A stretch of DNA of 64,000 bases from Psychrobacter celer (GCF_016107555.1 NZ_JABASU010000010.1:1-64000); one strand, 5' to 3'. Shown: positions 39,606 through 49,767, numbered from the stretch's first letter. A program made the numbers and translations. The notes: generated by a model not told the origin, from the sequence alone.

Positions 39606-40205
39606 ATGAGCGAGCAAAACAATAACCACAAATCCCCTGAGCACAATGTGGCGCACGACAATGTCGAGCATAACGGCAGTATTTTAGAAGAAACCATGCA
39701 AGAGTTTGATCCAGAAAACAATTTATCTGAAAAAGTCACCATCGACAACGAAATCGATATCGACACTTTCAAAGCACGTATTGCTGAGCTCGAAGGCGAG
39801 GTCAAGCAGGCCCGTGAGACTACCGCCCGTGCCAATGCCGAAGCTTACAATGCGCAAAAACGCATGGAGCAAGAAGCCGATAAAAGCAAAAAATTTGCCC
39901 TACAAAAATTTGCCAAAGAGCTATTGGAAGTTGTTGATAATCTAGAGCGTGCGATTGAAAACGCCGACGCCAGCGATCCGGTTACCGAAGGCGTGCAACT
40001 GACGCACAAAGCTCTGCTGTCTGTCCTCAACAAAAACGGTATCGAAGTGATTGACCCACAAGGTGAAAAGTTCAATGCCGATGTTCACGAAGCGGTGGGT
40101 ATCGATGCCGATGCCGACGCTGATGTGGTCGGTACAGTGCTACAAAAAGGCTATAGCCTAAATGGTCGCCTACTACGTCCAGCGATGGTACGCGTGGGTC
40201 AGTAG
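39606..40205 (+). CDS. grpE: Nucleotide exchange factor GrpE
   Basis: A 199-residue cochaperone that releases ADP from DnaK. The N-terminus is disordered and acidic, followed by a long coiled coil (about 55-115, IAELEGEVKQARETTARANA) and the beta-wing domain with the family end GYSLNGRLLRPAMVRVG. An AAGGAG site six bases before ATG fixes the start. It is followed 197 bp later by dnaK. Confidence 0.96.
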   Translation: MSEQNNNHKSPEHNVAHDNVEHNGSILEETMQEFDPENNLSEKVTIDNEIDIDTFKARIAELEGEVKQARETTARANAEAYNAQKRMEQEADKSKKFALQKFAKELLEVVDNLERAIENADASDPVTEGVQLTHKALLSVLNKNGIEVIDPQGEKFNADVHEAVGIDADADADVVGTVLQKGYSLNGRLLRPAMVRVGQ

Positions 40206-40298
40206 GATTTTTTACTTGATTTTAAGCGTCTAAACCTTACTTATATAAAGGGTTTTGACAAAAAATCACACAAAAGACAATTTTTGCTTGATGATTGC

Positions 40299-40328
40299 CT
40301 TGAAAAAACCGACAGGCAAACCGATATA
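40299..40328 (+). promoter_or_regulatory. Probable heat-shock (sigma-32) promoter of dnaK
   Basis: CTTGAAA at 40299-40305 and CCGATATA at 40321-40328 are 15 bp apart and resemble the sigma-32 elements CTTGAAA and CCCCATNT. They lie 75 bp before dnaK. Confidence 0.5.
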
Positions 40329-40402
40329 TAGCAATAAGTGACCGACTATGGTCTGAAGACATAAGTAGTTATATTTAAAATATACATTAGGAGCATTTGA
40401 TT

Positions 40403-42340
40403 ATGGGAAAAGTAATTGGTATTGACTTGGGTACAACCAACTCATGTGTGGCAGTGATGGAAGGTGACAAAGTCAAAGTCATCGAAAACGCTGAAGGTAC
40501 CCGTACCACACCTTCTATCGTCGCTTATAAAGACGACGAAATCCTCGTTGGTCAATCGGCTAAGCGTCAAGCGGTCACCAACCCAAAAAACACTTTGTTT
40601 GCGATCAAGCGTCTGATCGGTCGCCGTTTTGATGACAAAGTGGTACAAAAAGATATCGGCATGGTGCCATACAAAATCGCCAAAGCGGATAACGGTGATG
40701 CTTGGGTAGAAGTAAACGGTAAAAAACTAGCACCACCACAGGTTTCTGCTGAAATCTTGAAAAAAATGAAAAAAACAGCAGAAGACTATTTGGGCGAAAA
40801 AGTAACAGAAGCGGTCGTAACCGTACCTGCTTACTTCAACGACTCACAGCGTCAAGCCACCAAAGATGCCGGTAAAATCGCCGGTCTTGATGTAAAACGT
40901 ATCATCAACGAACCAACTGCCGCCGCTCTTGCTTATGGTATGGACAAAAAGCAAGGCGATAGCACCGTTGCTGTATATGACTTGGGCGGTGGTACATTTG
41001 ATATCTCAATCATTGAGATTGCAGATGTAGACGGTGAGCAGCAGTTTGAAGTACTAGCGACCAATGGTGACACATTCCTTGGCGGTGAAGACTTTGACTC
41101 AGCATTGATTGATTACTTGGTCGATGAATTCAAAAAAGAGCAAGACGTCAACCTAAAAGGTGACTCACTTGCGATGCAGCGTCTAAAAGAAGCAGCAGAA
41201 AAAGCAAAAATCGAGCTATCAAGCGCTCAAAGCACTGAAGTGAACTTACCATACATCACCGCTGACAGCAGTGGTCCTAAGCACTTGGTCATCACTATCA
41301 GCCGCTCTAAGCTTGAGAGCTTAACCGAAGATCTGGTACAGCGTACCATGGGTCCTTGTAAGATTGCTCTTGAAGATGCTGGCCTAAAAGTCGGCGACAT
41401 CAACGACGTGATCTTGGTCGGTGGTCAGACTCGTATGCCACTTGTACAACAAAAAGTACAAGAGTTCTTCGGTCAAGAGCCACGTAAAGACGTAAACCCT
41501 GACGAAGCAGTAGCAGCGGGTGCCGCGATTCAAGGTGCGGTATTGTCTGGTGACAAAACTGACGTTTTATTGCTTGATGTGACACCATTGACGCTTGGTA
41601 TTGAGACGATGGGCGGCGTAATGACCCCAATCATCGAGAAAAACACCATGATTCCTACCAAGAAATCACAAGTGTTCTCAACAGCAGAAGACAACCAGCC
41701 TGCGGTAACCATTCAGGTTTATCAAGGCGAGCGTAAAATCGCTAACCAAAACAAACTGCTTGGCCGCTTTGACTTAACAGATATTCCACCAGCGCCGCGT
41801 GGTCTGCCACAAATCGAAGTGACTTTCGATATCAACGCTGATGGTATCATGAACATCTCAGCAACTGACAAAGGTACTGGTAAAGCGCAAAGCATCCAGA
41901 TCAAAGCAGACTCTGGCTTGTCGGATGAAGAAGTTGAGCAAATGGTACGAGACGCTGAAGCCAACGCAGCTGAAGATGAGAAGTTTGCAAATCTGGCACA
42001 AGTTCGTAACGAAGCGGATGGTCGTATCCATGCGGTACAAAAAGCGCTAAAAGAAGCGGGTGATAAAGTCACTGAAGAAGAAAAATCATCAGTAGAAGCG
42101 GCAATCTCTGAGTTAGAGACAGCGACTAAAGAAGATGATCATGACGATATCAAAGCCAAACTTGAAGCGCTAGACAATGCTTTCTTGCCTATCAGCCAAA
42201 AAATCTATGCTGATAGCGGTGCAGGCGCAGAAGGTATGGATCCAAGCCAGTTCCAGCAAGGCGCGGATGCAGCAAGCAACAACCAAGCCGACGATGATGT
42301 TGTCGATGCTGAGTTTACAGAAGTAGACGACAAAAAATAA
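40403..42340 (+). CDS. dnaK: Molecular chaperone DnaK (Hsp70)
   Basis: A 645-residue ATP-dependent chaperone. [20 protein letters not shown] opens the protein, so I use ATG 40403 (after TAGGAGC) rather than the in-frame TTG at 40397. The actin-like ATPase signatures ([24 protein letters not shown]) and substrate-binding domain ([13 protein letters not shown]) are intact, and the C-terminal tail ends in an acidic segment (EFTEVDDKK). Its codons are strongly selected, as in highly expressed genes. dnaJ does not follow. Confidence 0.98.
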   Translation: MGKVIGIDLGTTNSCVAVMEGDKVKVIENAEGTRTTPSIVAYKDDEILVGQSAKRQAVTNPKNTLFAIKRLIGRRFDDKVVQKDIGMVPYKIAKADNGDAWVEVNGKKLAPPQVSAEILKKMKKTAEDYLGEKVTEAVVTVPAYFNDSQRQATKDAGKIAGLDVKRIINEPTAAALAYGMDKKQGDSTVAVYDLGGGTFDISIIEIADVDGEQQFEVLATNGDTFLGGEDFDSALIDYLVDEFKKEQDVNLKGDSLAMQRLKEAAEKAKIELSSAQSTEVNLPYITADSSGPKHLVITISRSKLESLTEDLVQRTMGPCKIALEDAGLKVGDINDVILVGGQTRMPLVQQKVQEFFGQEPRKDVNPDEAVAAGAAIQGAVLSGDKTDVLLLDVTPLTLGIETMGGVMTPIIEKNTMIPTKKSQVFSTAEDNQPAVTIQVYQGERKIANQNKLLGRFDLTDIPPAPRGLPQIEVTFDINADGIMNISATDKGTGKAQSIQIKADSGLSDEEVEQMVRDAEANAAEDEKFANLAQVRNEADGRIHAVQKALKEAGDKVTEEEKSSVEAAISELETATKEDDHDDIKAKLEALDNAFLPISQKIYADSGAGAEGMDPSQFQQGADAASNNQADDDVVDAEFTEVDDKK

Positions 42341-42374
42341 AACGGCTGATAAGCTGACCGTTGATTAATGTAAC

Positions 42375-42411
42375 AAAAAAACGCACCTTTCGAGGTGCGT
42401 TTTTTTATGGC
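42375..42411 (+). terminator. Terminator after dnaK
   Basis: Stem AAAAACGCACCT / AGGTGCGTTTTT with a TTCG loop and T run. It is symmetrical enough to stop the converging bioC transcript too. Confidence 0.85.
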
Positions 42412-42423
42412 AGTTACCCATTT

Positions 42424-42463
42424 GATCAACGATCGATATTTGGTTCAACGATCGATATTTGAC
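42424..42463. repeat. 20-bp tandem duplication at the bioC stop
   Basis: CAACGATCGATATTTG occurs twice, at about 42426 and 42446, in adjacent 20-bp units. The right unit encodes the last residues of bioC (SNIDR, stop). Confidence 0.65.
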
Positions 42464-43269
42464 CCAATAAGCTGGGCGCTAATAATCAGTGCCTCATAAG
42501 TGAGTATGACACCAGCGTCTCCCGCCTCATCTGTCGCCGAAAACTGCTGCCAGTAGCGCCGCTCAAATTGCTGTAAGCTCGATTTGTTCCAAATGAAAGG
42601 CAAGCGCGGGCTGGCTTTGTTTTGCGTTTGATTGGTCGATACACCAGTGAGTTTCATATGTTTGAGTACCGCATAAGGACTAGAAAACGTCACATCAAAG
42701 CGCCGTGTCGATAGCACAATATTGTCAAACCCAGCGTGATGCAATGCCAAGCGCCATTGTTGCATGTCAGGATAGTGAAGCCCTTGACCAGTCAGGGCTT
42801 TGATTTGCAAAAAATTATTAGGCGTAAAGGTGCTAAAGGCCAGCTGGCCACCTGCTTGGAGGCGAGAGGCAGAGTGGGCAACAAAGCTAAGAGGATTATC
42901 AAACCATTGCACAGCATTGGCACTGACAATCAAACTATGTTCTCCTTTGAAGTCGATAGTTTCAGCGTCGCCGATGGCGATCTGAGCATTTGGCAAAATG
43001 CCTTGTAGGGTAGCTGTTTTCTCGGCGCATAGCTCATTGATCAGCCAGTGCTGGCTTTGAATGTGCTCGGCCAATAGGCGGGTCATCTGACCTGTACCTG
43101 CACCAATCTCTAAGACGCTATCTTGCGTTTTTTTTGGGATGGTCGCCAGCAAGTCGTGACAGATCTTTTGCTGGATAGTGGCGTGCTCATCATAATGACT
43201 GGCATTGGCAAAATGGCGCGCGATGGTTTGCTTTCTGTGATCTAGCTTGAGTGCGGCTGAGTGTGTCAT
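42445..43269 (-). CDS. bioC: Malonyl-[ACP] O-methyltransferase BioC
   Basis: A 274-residue SAM-dependent methyltransferase that masks malonyl-ACP so it can be elongated to pimeloyl-ACP for biotin synthesis. The SAM motif VLEIGAGTGQMTRLL is at about 51-65, and the BioC-type opening QTIARHFANASHYDEHATIQ (about 14-33) is clear. It follows bioF in the same direction (117 bp gap); bioA, bioB and bioD are not here. Assignment as BioC rather than another small-molecule methyltransferase rests on the opening motif and on the bioF neighbour. Confidence 0.88.
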   Translation of the reverse strand: MTHSAALKLDHRKQTIARHFANASHYDEHATIQQKICHDLLATIPKKTQDSVLEIGAGTGQMTRLLAEHIQSQHWLINELCAEKTATLQGILPNAQIAIGDAETIDFKGEHSLIVSANAVQWFDNPLSFVAHSASRLQAGGQLAFSTFTPNNFLQIKALTGQGLHYPDMQQWRLALHHAGFDNIVLSTRRFDVTFSSPYAVLKHMKLTGVSTNQTQNKASPRLPFIWNKSSLQQFERRYWQQFSATDEAGDAGVILTYEALIISAQLIGSNIDR

Positions 43270-43386
43270 CTATGCTATTACATCCTGTCGGCGAGCCATT
43301 TTTCCTAAACCATATCATCGTCTTTGACTGATCGTAAGGCATCTGTACGTCATCGCTAGTAGCGATTCAACCTATATTTAAGACAA

Positions 43387-44631
43387 CTACAGCTGCTGAA
43401 TTAACCGCTCACAGTCATCATAGGTCAGTTTGGCATTCATTACTAGACGAATGCGCGCGCTGTTAGCAGGCACCGTAGGCGGCCTAATAGGCAGTGCATA
43501 AAACCCAGCGGCCTGTAGCTGCTGGGCTTTGGTCAGTGTGCGCGCATTATCGCCCAGTATATAAGGGACGATAGGCGAGGTATAGGCGCTGCTGACTGCA
43601 CTGGTAGAGTATTTGAGGGCAATGGCCTCGCTTAGCTCGGTAGACAGTAGCGCCAAATGCGTCCGTGCCGACGTCAAGCTTGGCATTTTGGCCAACACAA
43701 AACGTGTCCAAGCATGGTTGATGGGCGGCAATGCGGTACTAAAGATAAGTGAGCGCATGTGATTGACCAGCCAGCGCTTGATGATTTCATCACACATGAT
43801 ATAAGCGCCAACGGAGGCAAATGCCTTGCCAAAGGTACCAACCAAATAATCAATCTGCCCGAGTGTCTGCGTTTCCTCTGCCAGCCCAAGCCCTGTCTCC
43901 CCTAAGACCCCGATAGCATGAGCTTCGTCGACATACAGCTCAATGCGCGTATCTTGAGCTTTTATTTGTACCAGCTGTTGTAAGTCTGCGCGATCACCAT
44001 CCATACTAAACACGCTTTCGGTCACGATAATGATGCGCCTGATATCGTCATCAGCTCGCTCGATAAGCCGAGCCAGATGCGCGTAGTCATTATGACGATA
44101 ACGGCGATAGCCAACGGTTTTGTTTTGGCTAAGGCGCAGCCCATCGATGATACTGGCGTGCACCAGCTTATCTGCTAATACCAGCGTTTTGATGGGTAAG
44201 GCGGTCAGCGCGGGCAAAATACCGATATTGGCATGGTAGCCGCTGTTAAATACCAACACAGATTTTGGCCTACTCAGATTGCTAGGGCTGCTAGGACTAT
44301 TAGAGGCATCTTCTGCCGTTTGATACCACGCTTGCATCTCAAGCTCTAAGGCTTGTAACTGCGTGTCGTCTCCTGTGAGTAGCCTTGAGGAGGTGGCACT
44401 CATCTTAGGATAATGCGTGTCAGATAATTTATCCATCTGCTCAAAAAATGCCCTTTGTAGCCTACTGTCGCTGCTCAAGCCCAGATAGTCATTACTGGCG
44501 ATATTTAGTAAGCGTTTGCCTTGATAAATAACATAGCGCCCATCATGTGCCAGCGTAGGTATCTGCCGATACTGCTCATTTTTCTTTAACGTCTGTAGTG
44601 CTTGCTCCAGCTCGTCCTTGAGGGTCATCAT
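43387..44631 (-). CDS. bioF: 8-amino-7-oxononanoate synthase BioF
   Basis: A 414-residue PLP alpha-oxoamine synthase that condenses pimeloyl-ACP with alanine in biotin synthesis. Seen are NIASNDYLGLSSD (about 42-54), the DEAHAIGVLG cofactor site and GTFGKAFASVGAY with the Schiff-base lysine. It is slightly longer than usual due to a Ser/Pro-rich insert (ASNSPSSPSNLSRP, about 108-121). It precedes bioC, forming a two-gene biotin unit. Confidence 0.94.
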   Translation of the reverse strand: MMTLKDELEQALQTLKKNEQYRQIPTLAHDGRYVIYQGKRLLNIASNDYLGLSSDSRLQRAFFEQMDKLSDTHYPKMSATSSRLLTGDDTQLQALELEMQAWYQTAEDASNSPSSPSNLSRPKSVLVFNSGYHANIGILPALTALPIKTLVLADKLVHASIIDGLRLSQNKTVGYRRYRHNDYAHLARLIERADDDIRRIIIVTESVFSMDGDRADLQQLVQIKAQDTRIELYVDEAHAIGVLGETGLGLAEETQTLGQIDYLVGTFGKAFASVGAYIMCDEIIKRWLVNHMRSLIFSTALPPINHAWTRFVLAKMPSLTSARTHLALLSTELSEAIALKYSTSAVSSAYTSPIVPYILGDNARTLTKAQQLQAAGFYALPIRPPTVPANSARIRLVMNAKLTYDDCERLIQQL

Positions 44632-45044
44632 CTATTTTTCCTGTTATTTTGATAAAACAAAGCGATTTTTTGGCCTTTTTCGGTCTCTTTGTCCCTTGCG
44701 ACTAGGGCCTGTCTTTTATTCGATCGGTAATCGTCTAACTGGGTGAAACACGAGGATACGCTCGATAAAACCTAGTGCTCAGATAAACGTGCTGCCATCG
44801 CTTTCGATGAAATAAGTAGGAATTATTGCACAAAAACGGAGGTTGTAACAAAAGATTTCATATCTTTGCCTTTGTAACCCACACGCTGATAAATACTTGC
44901 AAATCTTAACTCTCATACCATCAAACACTGACAGAGAGCTTGAAATAGTTTGTTACTATCTATTCATCGTTAGCAAACAAGGCGATAAGGCCAAAAGCCT
45001 ATATAAATAGATAACTTGTTTGTCATAGTTTTAAGGAGCTTATC
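44632..45044. other. 413-bp spacer, bioF to outer-membrane gene
   Basis: Divergent promoter region. It includes an inverted, diverged copy of the short dispersed repeat at 44702-44721 (CTAGGGCCTGTCTTTTATTC). The right half is AT-rich with a long leader before the beta-barrel gene, which starts after a good AAGGAG site. No open frame or RNA structure is recognised. Confidence 0.4.
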
Positions 45045-45590
45045 ATGAATACTCTACAAAAAACCCTACTTGCACTAGCTACTGGTTCATTGTTGACAGT
45101 CAGTGCTCAATCTGCGACGACTTATAGTAACGGCTACACAGGCCAACCTTATGTGGGTGTAAAAGTCGGTCAGTTTGACTTAGATATCGACGATGCTGAT
45201 GACCCAACAGCTTATGGTGTTTATGGTGGTTATAACTTTGACCAAAACTTCGGTATCGAAGCAGAATATGTCGGCTCAGACGATGCTGACTACATAAATG
45301 GTGACCTAGATGCCAAAACGTATGGTGCTTATGGTACGGCTCGCTACCAGTTTCCAAACACGGGCTTATACGCCAAAGGCAAACTAGGGGTAGCCAAAAC
45401 TGAAGTAGAAGGCGATTACACTGTGGGACCAGTTAAAGTTTCAAATTCTAGTAGTGATACTGGTATCGCTGGTGGTGTTGGCTTGGGCTATTCGGTGAAT
45501 CCTGACTTTGGCGTAGAAGCTGAATACGCCATGATGGATAGCGATGTTGATGCCAAACTATTAACAGTGGGCGCTCATTTAAAATTCTAA
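45045..45590 (+). CDS. Outer-membrane beta-barrel protein, paralogue 1
   Basis: A 181-residue protein with a signal peptide (MNTLQKTLLALATGSLLTVS, cut near AQSA) and a small eight-stranded barrel pattern of alternating Tyr/Gly strands (YTGQPYVGVKVGQFDLD, YGVYGGYNFDQNFGIEAEYV) ending in a C-terminal aromatic-type strand LLTVGAHLKF, as expected for BAM-assembled OmpA/OmpX-like porins. The start follows AAGGAG. It is a close tandem copy of the next gene; function unknown, possibly adhesion or envelope stability. Confidence 0.85.
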   Translation: MNTLQKTLLALATGSLLTVSAQSATTYSNGYTGQPYVGVKVGQFDLDIDDADDPTAYGVYGGYNFDQNFGIEAEYVGSDDADYINGDLDAKTYGAYGTARYQFPNTGLYAKGKLGVAKTEVEGDYTVGPVKVSNSSSDTGIAGGVGLGYSVNPDFGVEAEYAMMDSDVDAKLLTVGAHLKF

Positions 45591-45734
45591 ATCGATGATG
45601 AAATGACTTAAAGTCTACCGGATTAGAACTTTATAAGAGAAATGCAATCATTGAGAAACGACAGTTTTCTATCTCGTTTCTCAAACCAATACTCTATATA
45701 AGATTGACGAACTACACTATCTTAGGGGAATATT

Positions 45735-46289
45735 ATGAAAACTTTACAAAAGACACTATTGGCTTTAGCGGCAGGTTCATTACTCACCGTAGGCGCACAA
45801 GCTGCTGTTACTTATGGTAATGGTTACACCGGTCAAGCCTACGTCGGTGCCAAAGTCGGTCAATTTGATCTAGACGTCAATGATGCTGATGATCCAACGG
45901 CTTATGGTATCTATGGGGGTTATAATTTTGACCCTAACTTTGGTATCGAAGCTGAGTATGTCGGCTCAGATGATGCAGATTATCGCGGTGGCGATATTGA
46001 TGCTAAGTCTTATGGCGCTTATGGTACTTACCGCTATCAGTTCCCAAATACAGGGTTATACGCCAAAGGTAAACTAGGTGTGGCAAAAACTGAGATAGAA
46101 GGGGACTATACGCGCAATATTGGCAATACTGAAATCAGAACCGAGACGTATTCGGACAGTGATACGAGCCTAGCAGGCGGTGTTGGTCTTGGTTATTCAG
46201 TGAATCCAAACTTTAGCGTTGAAGCTGAATACGACAAGTTGGGAAGTGATGCTGATCTAATGACTGTTGGTGCTCAGGTGAAGTTCTAA
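45735..46289 (+). CDS. Outer-membrane beta-barrel protein, paralogue 2
   Basis: A 184-residue protein very similar to its upstream neighbour over the signal peptide and the first 120 residues (YTGQAYVGAKVGQFDLDVND, YGGYNFDPNFGIEAEYVGSD). It diverges in one loop (about 132-150, RNIGNTEIRTETYSDS replaces VGPVKVSNSSS), which is where surface-exposed loops vary. The C-terminus LMTVGAQVKF fits barrel assembly. The 144-bp gap has a separate AGGGGA ribosome site. A tandem duplication followed by loop divergence is the simplest explanation. Confidence 0.85.
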   Translation: MKTLQKTLLALAAGSLLTVGAQAAVTYGNGYTGQAYVGAKVGQFDLDVNDADDPTAYGIYGGYNFDPNFGIEAEYVGSDDADYRGGDIDAKSYGAYGTYRYQFPNTGLYAKGKLGVAKTEIEGDYTRNIGNTEIRTETYSDSDTSLAGGVGLGYSVNPNFSVEAEYDKLGSDADLMTVGAQVKF

Positions 46290-46327
46290 GGCATTGATTG
46301 ACCACACCTTATATTTATATATCAGAC

Positions 46328-46360
46328 AAAAAACGATCGCTTTGGCGGTCGTTTTTTTAT
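46328..46360 (+). terminator. Terminator after the beta-barrel pair
   Basis: Stem AAACGATCGC / GCGGTCGTTT (one G-T pair) with a CTTTG-type loop and seven T. Confidence 0.75.
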
Positions 46361-46497
46361 GTGGCAAAGGTTATTCGGCGCTTTTTGATTTCATCTAAGA
46401 TATGGGCGTTGTGTTATGAGTGGTGTATATTGATGATTTTTAAGAGGTTATAAACGCTCAAAGTATGCTACATTGAAAGCTAGGATAGCAAGCTAGG

Positions 46498-47019
46498 ATG
46501 ATTCAAACAGGGTGGGTGGCAATGATGGAGATGTTTTTGATGATTGAGCCTTGGCATTGGTTGGTACTGGGCTTTTTGTTGCTGATTGTTGAGATGTTTG
46601 TACCGACATTCGCCAGCCTGTGGTTTGGTGCCGCTGCCATTATTGTTGCAGCATTGGCTTGGCTCTTGCCGATTTCTCTTTTTGTGCAAGTTGTTATTTG
46701 GTTGGTGCTGTCGGCGGTGTTTTTAGTGGCATGGTTTAAGTTTATCAAGCCTTTATCAGTGGACCGTACCAAAGCTGGATTGGGCGGTGGTGTCATCGTG
46801 GGTGAGACAGGGATGATTGTGCTATCACCGCAGCCCGAGCGCGCAGGTATCGTGCGCTTTAGTGTCCCTATCGTTGGCGCGGCAGAGTGGATGTGCCGCA
46901 CCACAGGAGAGGAGATTGCAGTTGGTGAGCGGGTGGTGGTGACAGATATCGTGGGCAATGAGCTGATCGTCAGAAGTATGCAGTCGCCTACGCTGAGCCA
47001 AAAAAATAGGCAATTTTGA
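46498..47019 (+). CDS. NfeD-family membrane protein
   Basis: A 173-residue protein with two or three membrane helices (about 18-78, LVLGFLLLIVEMFVPTFASLWFGAAAIIVAALAWLL) and a C-terminal OB-fold (about 95-160, LGGGVIVGETGMIV...VVVTDIVGNELIV). This is the short NfeD form that partners SPFH proteins in membrane microdomains. The start may be ATG 46498 or one of the later ATGs (46522/46525). It lies 39 bp before an SPFH gene, its usual partner. Confidence 0.9.
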   Translation: MIQTGWVAMMEMFLMIEPWHWLVLGFLLLIVEMFVPTFASLWFGAAAIIVAALAWLLPISLFVQVVIWLVLSAVFLVAWFKFIKPLSVDRTKAGLGGGVIVGETGMIVLSPQPERAGIVRFSVPIVGAAEWMCRTTGEEIAVGERVVVTDIVGNELIVRSMQSPTLSQKNRQF

Positions 47020-47058
47020 CTGCCAGTCAAATACAATTATCAATTATAGGGATGAGTT

Positions 47059-47919
47059 ATGGAAAGCTTTAGCATTGTGATGGTGGTGTTGATTGCACTG
47101 GTAGTCTTTACCGTGTTTAAAGGGGTGCGCATCGTACCGCAAGGTTATAAGTGGGTGGTGCAGCGACTGGGTAAATATAGCCAGACGCTAGAGCCTGGTC
47201 TCAACCTTATTATCCCTTATGTCGATGACGTCGCGTATAAAGTCACCACCAAAGACATCGTACTTGATATTCCATCGCAAGAAGTTATCACCCGTGATAA
47301 CGTGGTCATCATCGCCAACGCGGTGGCTTATATCAATATCGTCCGCCCGGACAAAGCGGTCTATGGTATTGAAGACTATGAGTATGGTATTCGTAACCTT
47401 GTGCAGACGTCGCTGCGCTCGATCATCGGTGAGATGGATTTGGATAACGCACTATCTAGTCGTGAGGAGATTAAAACCAAGCTCAAGCATGCCATTTCAG
47501 AAGACATCGCTGATTGGGGTATCACACTCAAAACAGTCGAGATCCAAGACATCAACCCCTCAGATACGATGCAAGCATCGATGGAAGAGCAGGCGGCGGC
47601 TGAGCGTTTGCGCCGTGCGACAGTGACGCGTGCCGATGGACAAAAACAGGCCGCTATCTTAGAAGCAGATGGTCGCCTAGAAGCCTCCCGTCGTGACGCT
47701 GAAGCACAAGTGGTGCTGGCCAAAGGCTCTGAGGAGTCCATTCGCTTGATTACCGCTGCGATGGGTGATGAAGAGATGCCGATTGTTTATCTGCTAGGCG
47801 AGCAATACATCAAGTCGATACGTCAACTTGCAGAGTCTGATAACTCAAAAATGGTGGTACTGCCTGCAGATATCTTGAGCACGGTCAAAGGTATGGTTGG
47901 CGATAAGTTTAAGGTGTAA
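47059..47919 (+). CDS. SPFH/band-7 protein (stomatin/QmcA type)
   Basis: A 286-residue membrane-anchored protein: an N-terminal helix (about 4-20), an SPFH domain (VRIVPQGYKWVVQRLGKY to about 180) and an Ala/Glu-rich coiled coil (about 180-235, MEEQAAAERLRRATVTRADG). Such proteins form oligomeric scaffolds in the inner membrane and influence FtsH-type proteolysis. Paired with nfeD upstream (probable operon). Confidence 0.92.
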   Translation: MESFSIVMVVLIALVVFTVFKGVRIVPQGYKWVVQRLGKYSQTLEPGLNLIIPYVDDVAYKVTTKDIVLDIPSQEVITRDNVVIIANAVAYINIVRPDKAVYGIEDYEYGIRNLVQTSLRSIIGEMDLDNALSSREEIKTKLKHAISEDIADWGITLKTVEIQDINPSDTMQASMEEQAAAERLRRATVTRADGQKQAAILEADGRLEASRRDAEAQVVLAKGSEESIRLITAAMGDEEMPIVYLLGEQYIKSIRQLAESDNSKMVVLPADILSTVKGMVGDKFKV

Positions 47920-47952
47920 CAACGCTACGGTTGAGCGCTCATATTGACATAA

Positions 47953-47980
47953 CAAAAGACCTCAAAAACGAGGTCTTTTT
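47953..47980. terminator. Bidirectional terminator, SPFH / hemN
   Basis: Stem AAAGACCTC / GAGGTCTTT with a six-base loop and a T run on the plus-strand side. Confidence 0.8.
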
Positions 47981-48007
47981 TGTGCATAAAGTATTTTTTA
48001 AAGTACA

Positions 48008-49546
48008 TTAAATCACTTTAGAAAAGCGGTTTTTGTGCTTTTTGTCCAAATATTCATCAAACACCATGGCGACGTTGCGACCGAGTAGACGACCTTTTGG
48101 CAGCACACGAATACCAGCGGCATCCATATCGATAAGTCTGTCCTCTTGCATCGCGCCTAACTGCGCAATCTCATCAATAAAATAGGTGATGGCATCGATA
48201 CCAAATTTTTGATTGATGTCTTTAAAGTCGATGTAGTCGTGACACAGCAGATTCATGATCACATACTCGCGCAAGCGATCTTTGATAGAGGTTTTGATCA
48301 CTTTGACCGCAGGCATGATGGCCAGATTGTGCTGCGCGGCATCGATGGTGGCTTGATAAGCTTGCAGGTCGGTATCGTTTTGCAAGATATAGCGGCTATT
48401 GGCATTGGCGATTTGACTGATCGATGAGACCCCAAAGCCGAGCAAATCACAGTCGCCCATGATGGTATAGCCCTGAAAATTGCGATGCAACTTACCCTCG
48501 CGCTGTGCCACAGCCAGCTCGTCATCGGGCTTGGCAAAGTGGTCGATGCCAATGTATTGATAGCCTGCCTCGGTGAGCGTGTTAATGGTGTTGCCCAGCA
48601 TGGTCAGTTTGGCCGCAGGGCTAGGTAAATCCGCTTCTTTGATTTGGCGCTGGGCTTTAAAGCGCTCCGGCAGATGCGCGTAGTTAAACACCGACAGCCG
48701 GTCGGGTGCCATCTCGATGATGCGACGTACGGTTTGCTCCAATGTCTCAGGCGTTTGATGCGGCAGACCGTAGATCAGATCGATATTGATAGAATGAAAG
48801 CCCAATTCGCGTGCTTCAGTAAGTACGTTTTCGATTAATTCCGCTGAATGCACGCGGTTGACGGCGATTTGGACGCTCTCCTCTAAGTCTTGTACCCCTA
48901 AACTGATGCGGTTAAAGCCCAGATCGCGTAGGACCTTGAGGGTGTTGCCGCTCAGCTCACGCGGATCAATCTCGATAGAGTAGTCGCCTTCATCATCACT
49001 CAAAAACTCAAACTGCGTTTGTAAAAACTCCCACAGCTGTACCATCTCTTCATCACGCAAAAAAGTTGGCGTACCGCCGCCTAGGTGTAGCTGCTTGACG
49101 ACTGGGTTCTTGCCACCTTCAGTGGTCAATAAGCGCCGCTTGAGTTTAATTTCAGCGATGAGATACTCTAAGTAGTCGCCTGAGTCGCTATTTTTCTTAG
49201 TAATGATTTTATTGCAAGCGCAGTAATAGCAAAGGTGGCGACAGAACGGAATATGAAAATATAAAGACAGCGGCGCCCGCGCTTCGCGATTTTTTAGAAT
49301 TTTGGTCTCTAAATCTACTGGTATCGGGGTAAACTCCAGCGCTGTTGGATAAGAGGTATAACGTGGCCCTGAACGATTGTATTTTTGGATCATCGCTTCA
49401 TCAAACGCTGGCAGCTGCTTGCTGGTGATACTGCCGCGCGTACTGGCATATGGGTTGTCAGGCTGCATGACAGGGCGCGTGGTCGTCGGCTGCTCGTCAG
49501 CGCGGTTGTAGGGCTGCTGAGTATCTGGTTGTGAGTATTCTGTCAT
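48008..49546 (-). CDS. hemN: Oxygen-independent coproporphyrinogen III oxidase HemN
   Basis: A 512-residue radical-SAM enzyme that decarboxylates coproporphyrinogen III during anaerobic haem synthesis. The cluster motif IPFCRHLCYYCACNK has Cys102, Cys106 and Cys109, and Cys111 follows as in true HemN. RYTSYPTALEF (about 62-72), LHLGGGTPTFL and the HFAKPDDEL segment further separate it from HemW. The N-terminal 45 residues form an unusual Gln/Thr-rich extension. No FNR-type box is evident in the 276-bp upstream spacer. Confidence 0.95.
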   Translation of the reverse strand: MTEYSQPDTQQPYNRADEQPTTTRPVMQPDNPYASTRGSITSKQLPAFDEAMIQKYNRSGPRYTSYPTALEFTPIPVDLETKILKNREARAPLSLYFHIPFCRHLCYYCACNKIITKKNSDSGDYLEYLIAEIKLKRRLLTTEGGKNPVVKQLHLGGGTPTFLRDEEMVQLWEFLQTQFEFLSDDEGDYSIEIDPRELSGNTLKVLRDLGFNRISLGVQDLEESVQIAVNRVHSAELIENVLTEARELGFHSINIDLIYGLPHQTPETLEQTVRRIIEMAPDRLSVFNYAHLPERFKAQRQIKEADLPSPAAKLTMLGNTINTLTEAGYQYIGIDHFAKPDDELAVAQREGKLHRNFQGYTIMGDCDLLGFGVSSISQIANANSRYILQNDTDLQAYQATIDAAQHNLAIMPAVKVIKTSIKDRLREYVIMNLLCHDYIDFKDINQKFGIDAITYFIDEIAQLGAMQEDRLIDMDAAGIRVLPKGRLLGRNVAMVFDEYLDKKHKNRFSKVI

Positions 49547-49767
49547 ACGGCATTCCTCGGGTTGACCATACAGGCTGCGGTTTTGGGTGCCGCTTTTGGT
49601 TGTATAGAGATGACTGACTTGCTACCGCTAGTATAACAAATCCCTACCAGTAGTGGGGAGACGACTTATAGTAGTTGGGTAAGGACTGGGATGTGGGGAA
49701 GTGATAGCGGGGGTGTAAAGGCTTAGAATTGCTACGCTCTTGAAACGGCGCTTGCTCAGCAGAAAAA

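Noticed and set aside
46503-47036. Minus-strand ORF of 177 codons
   Set aside because: Antisense shadow of the nfeD gene, whose membrane and OB-fold pattern is clear.
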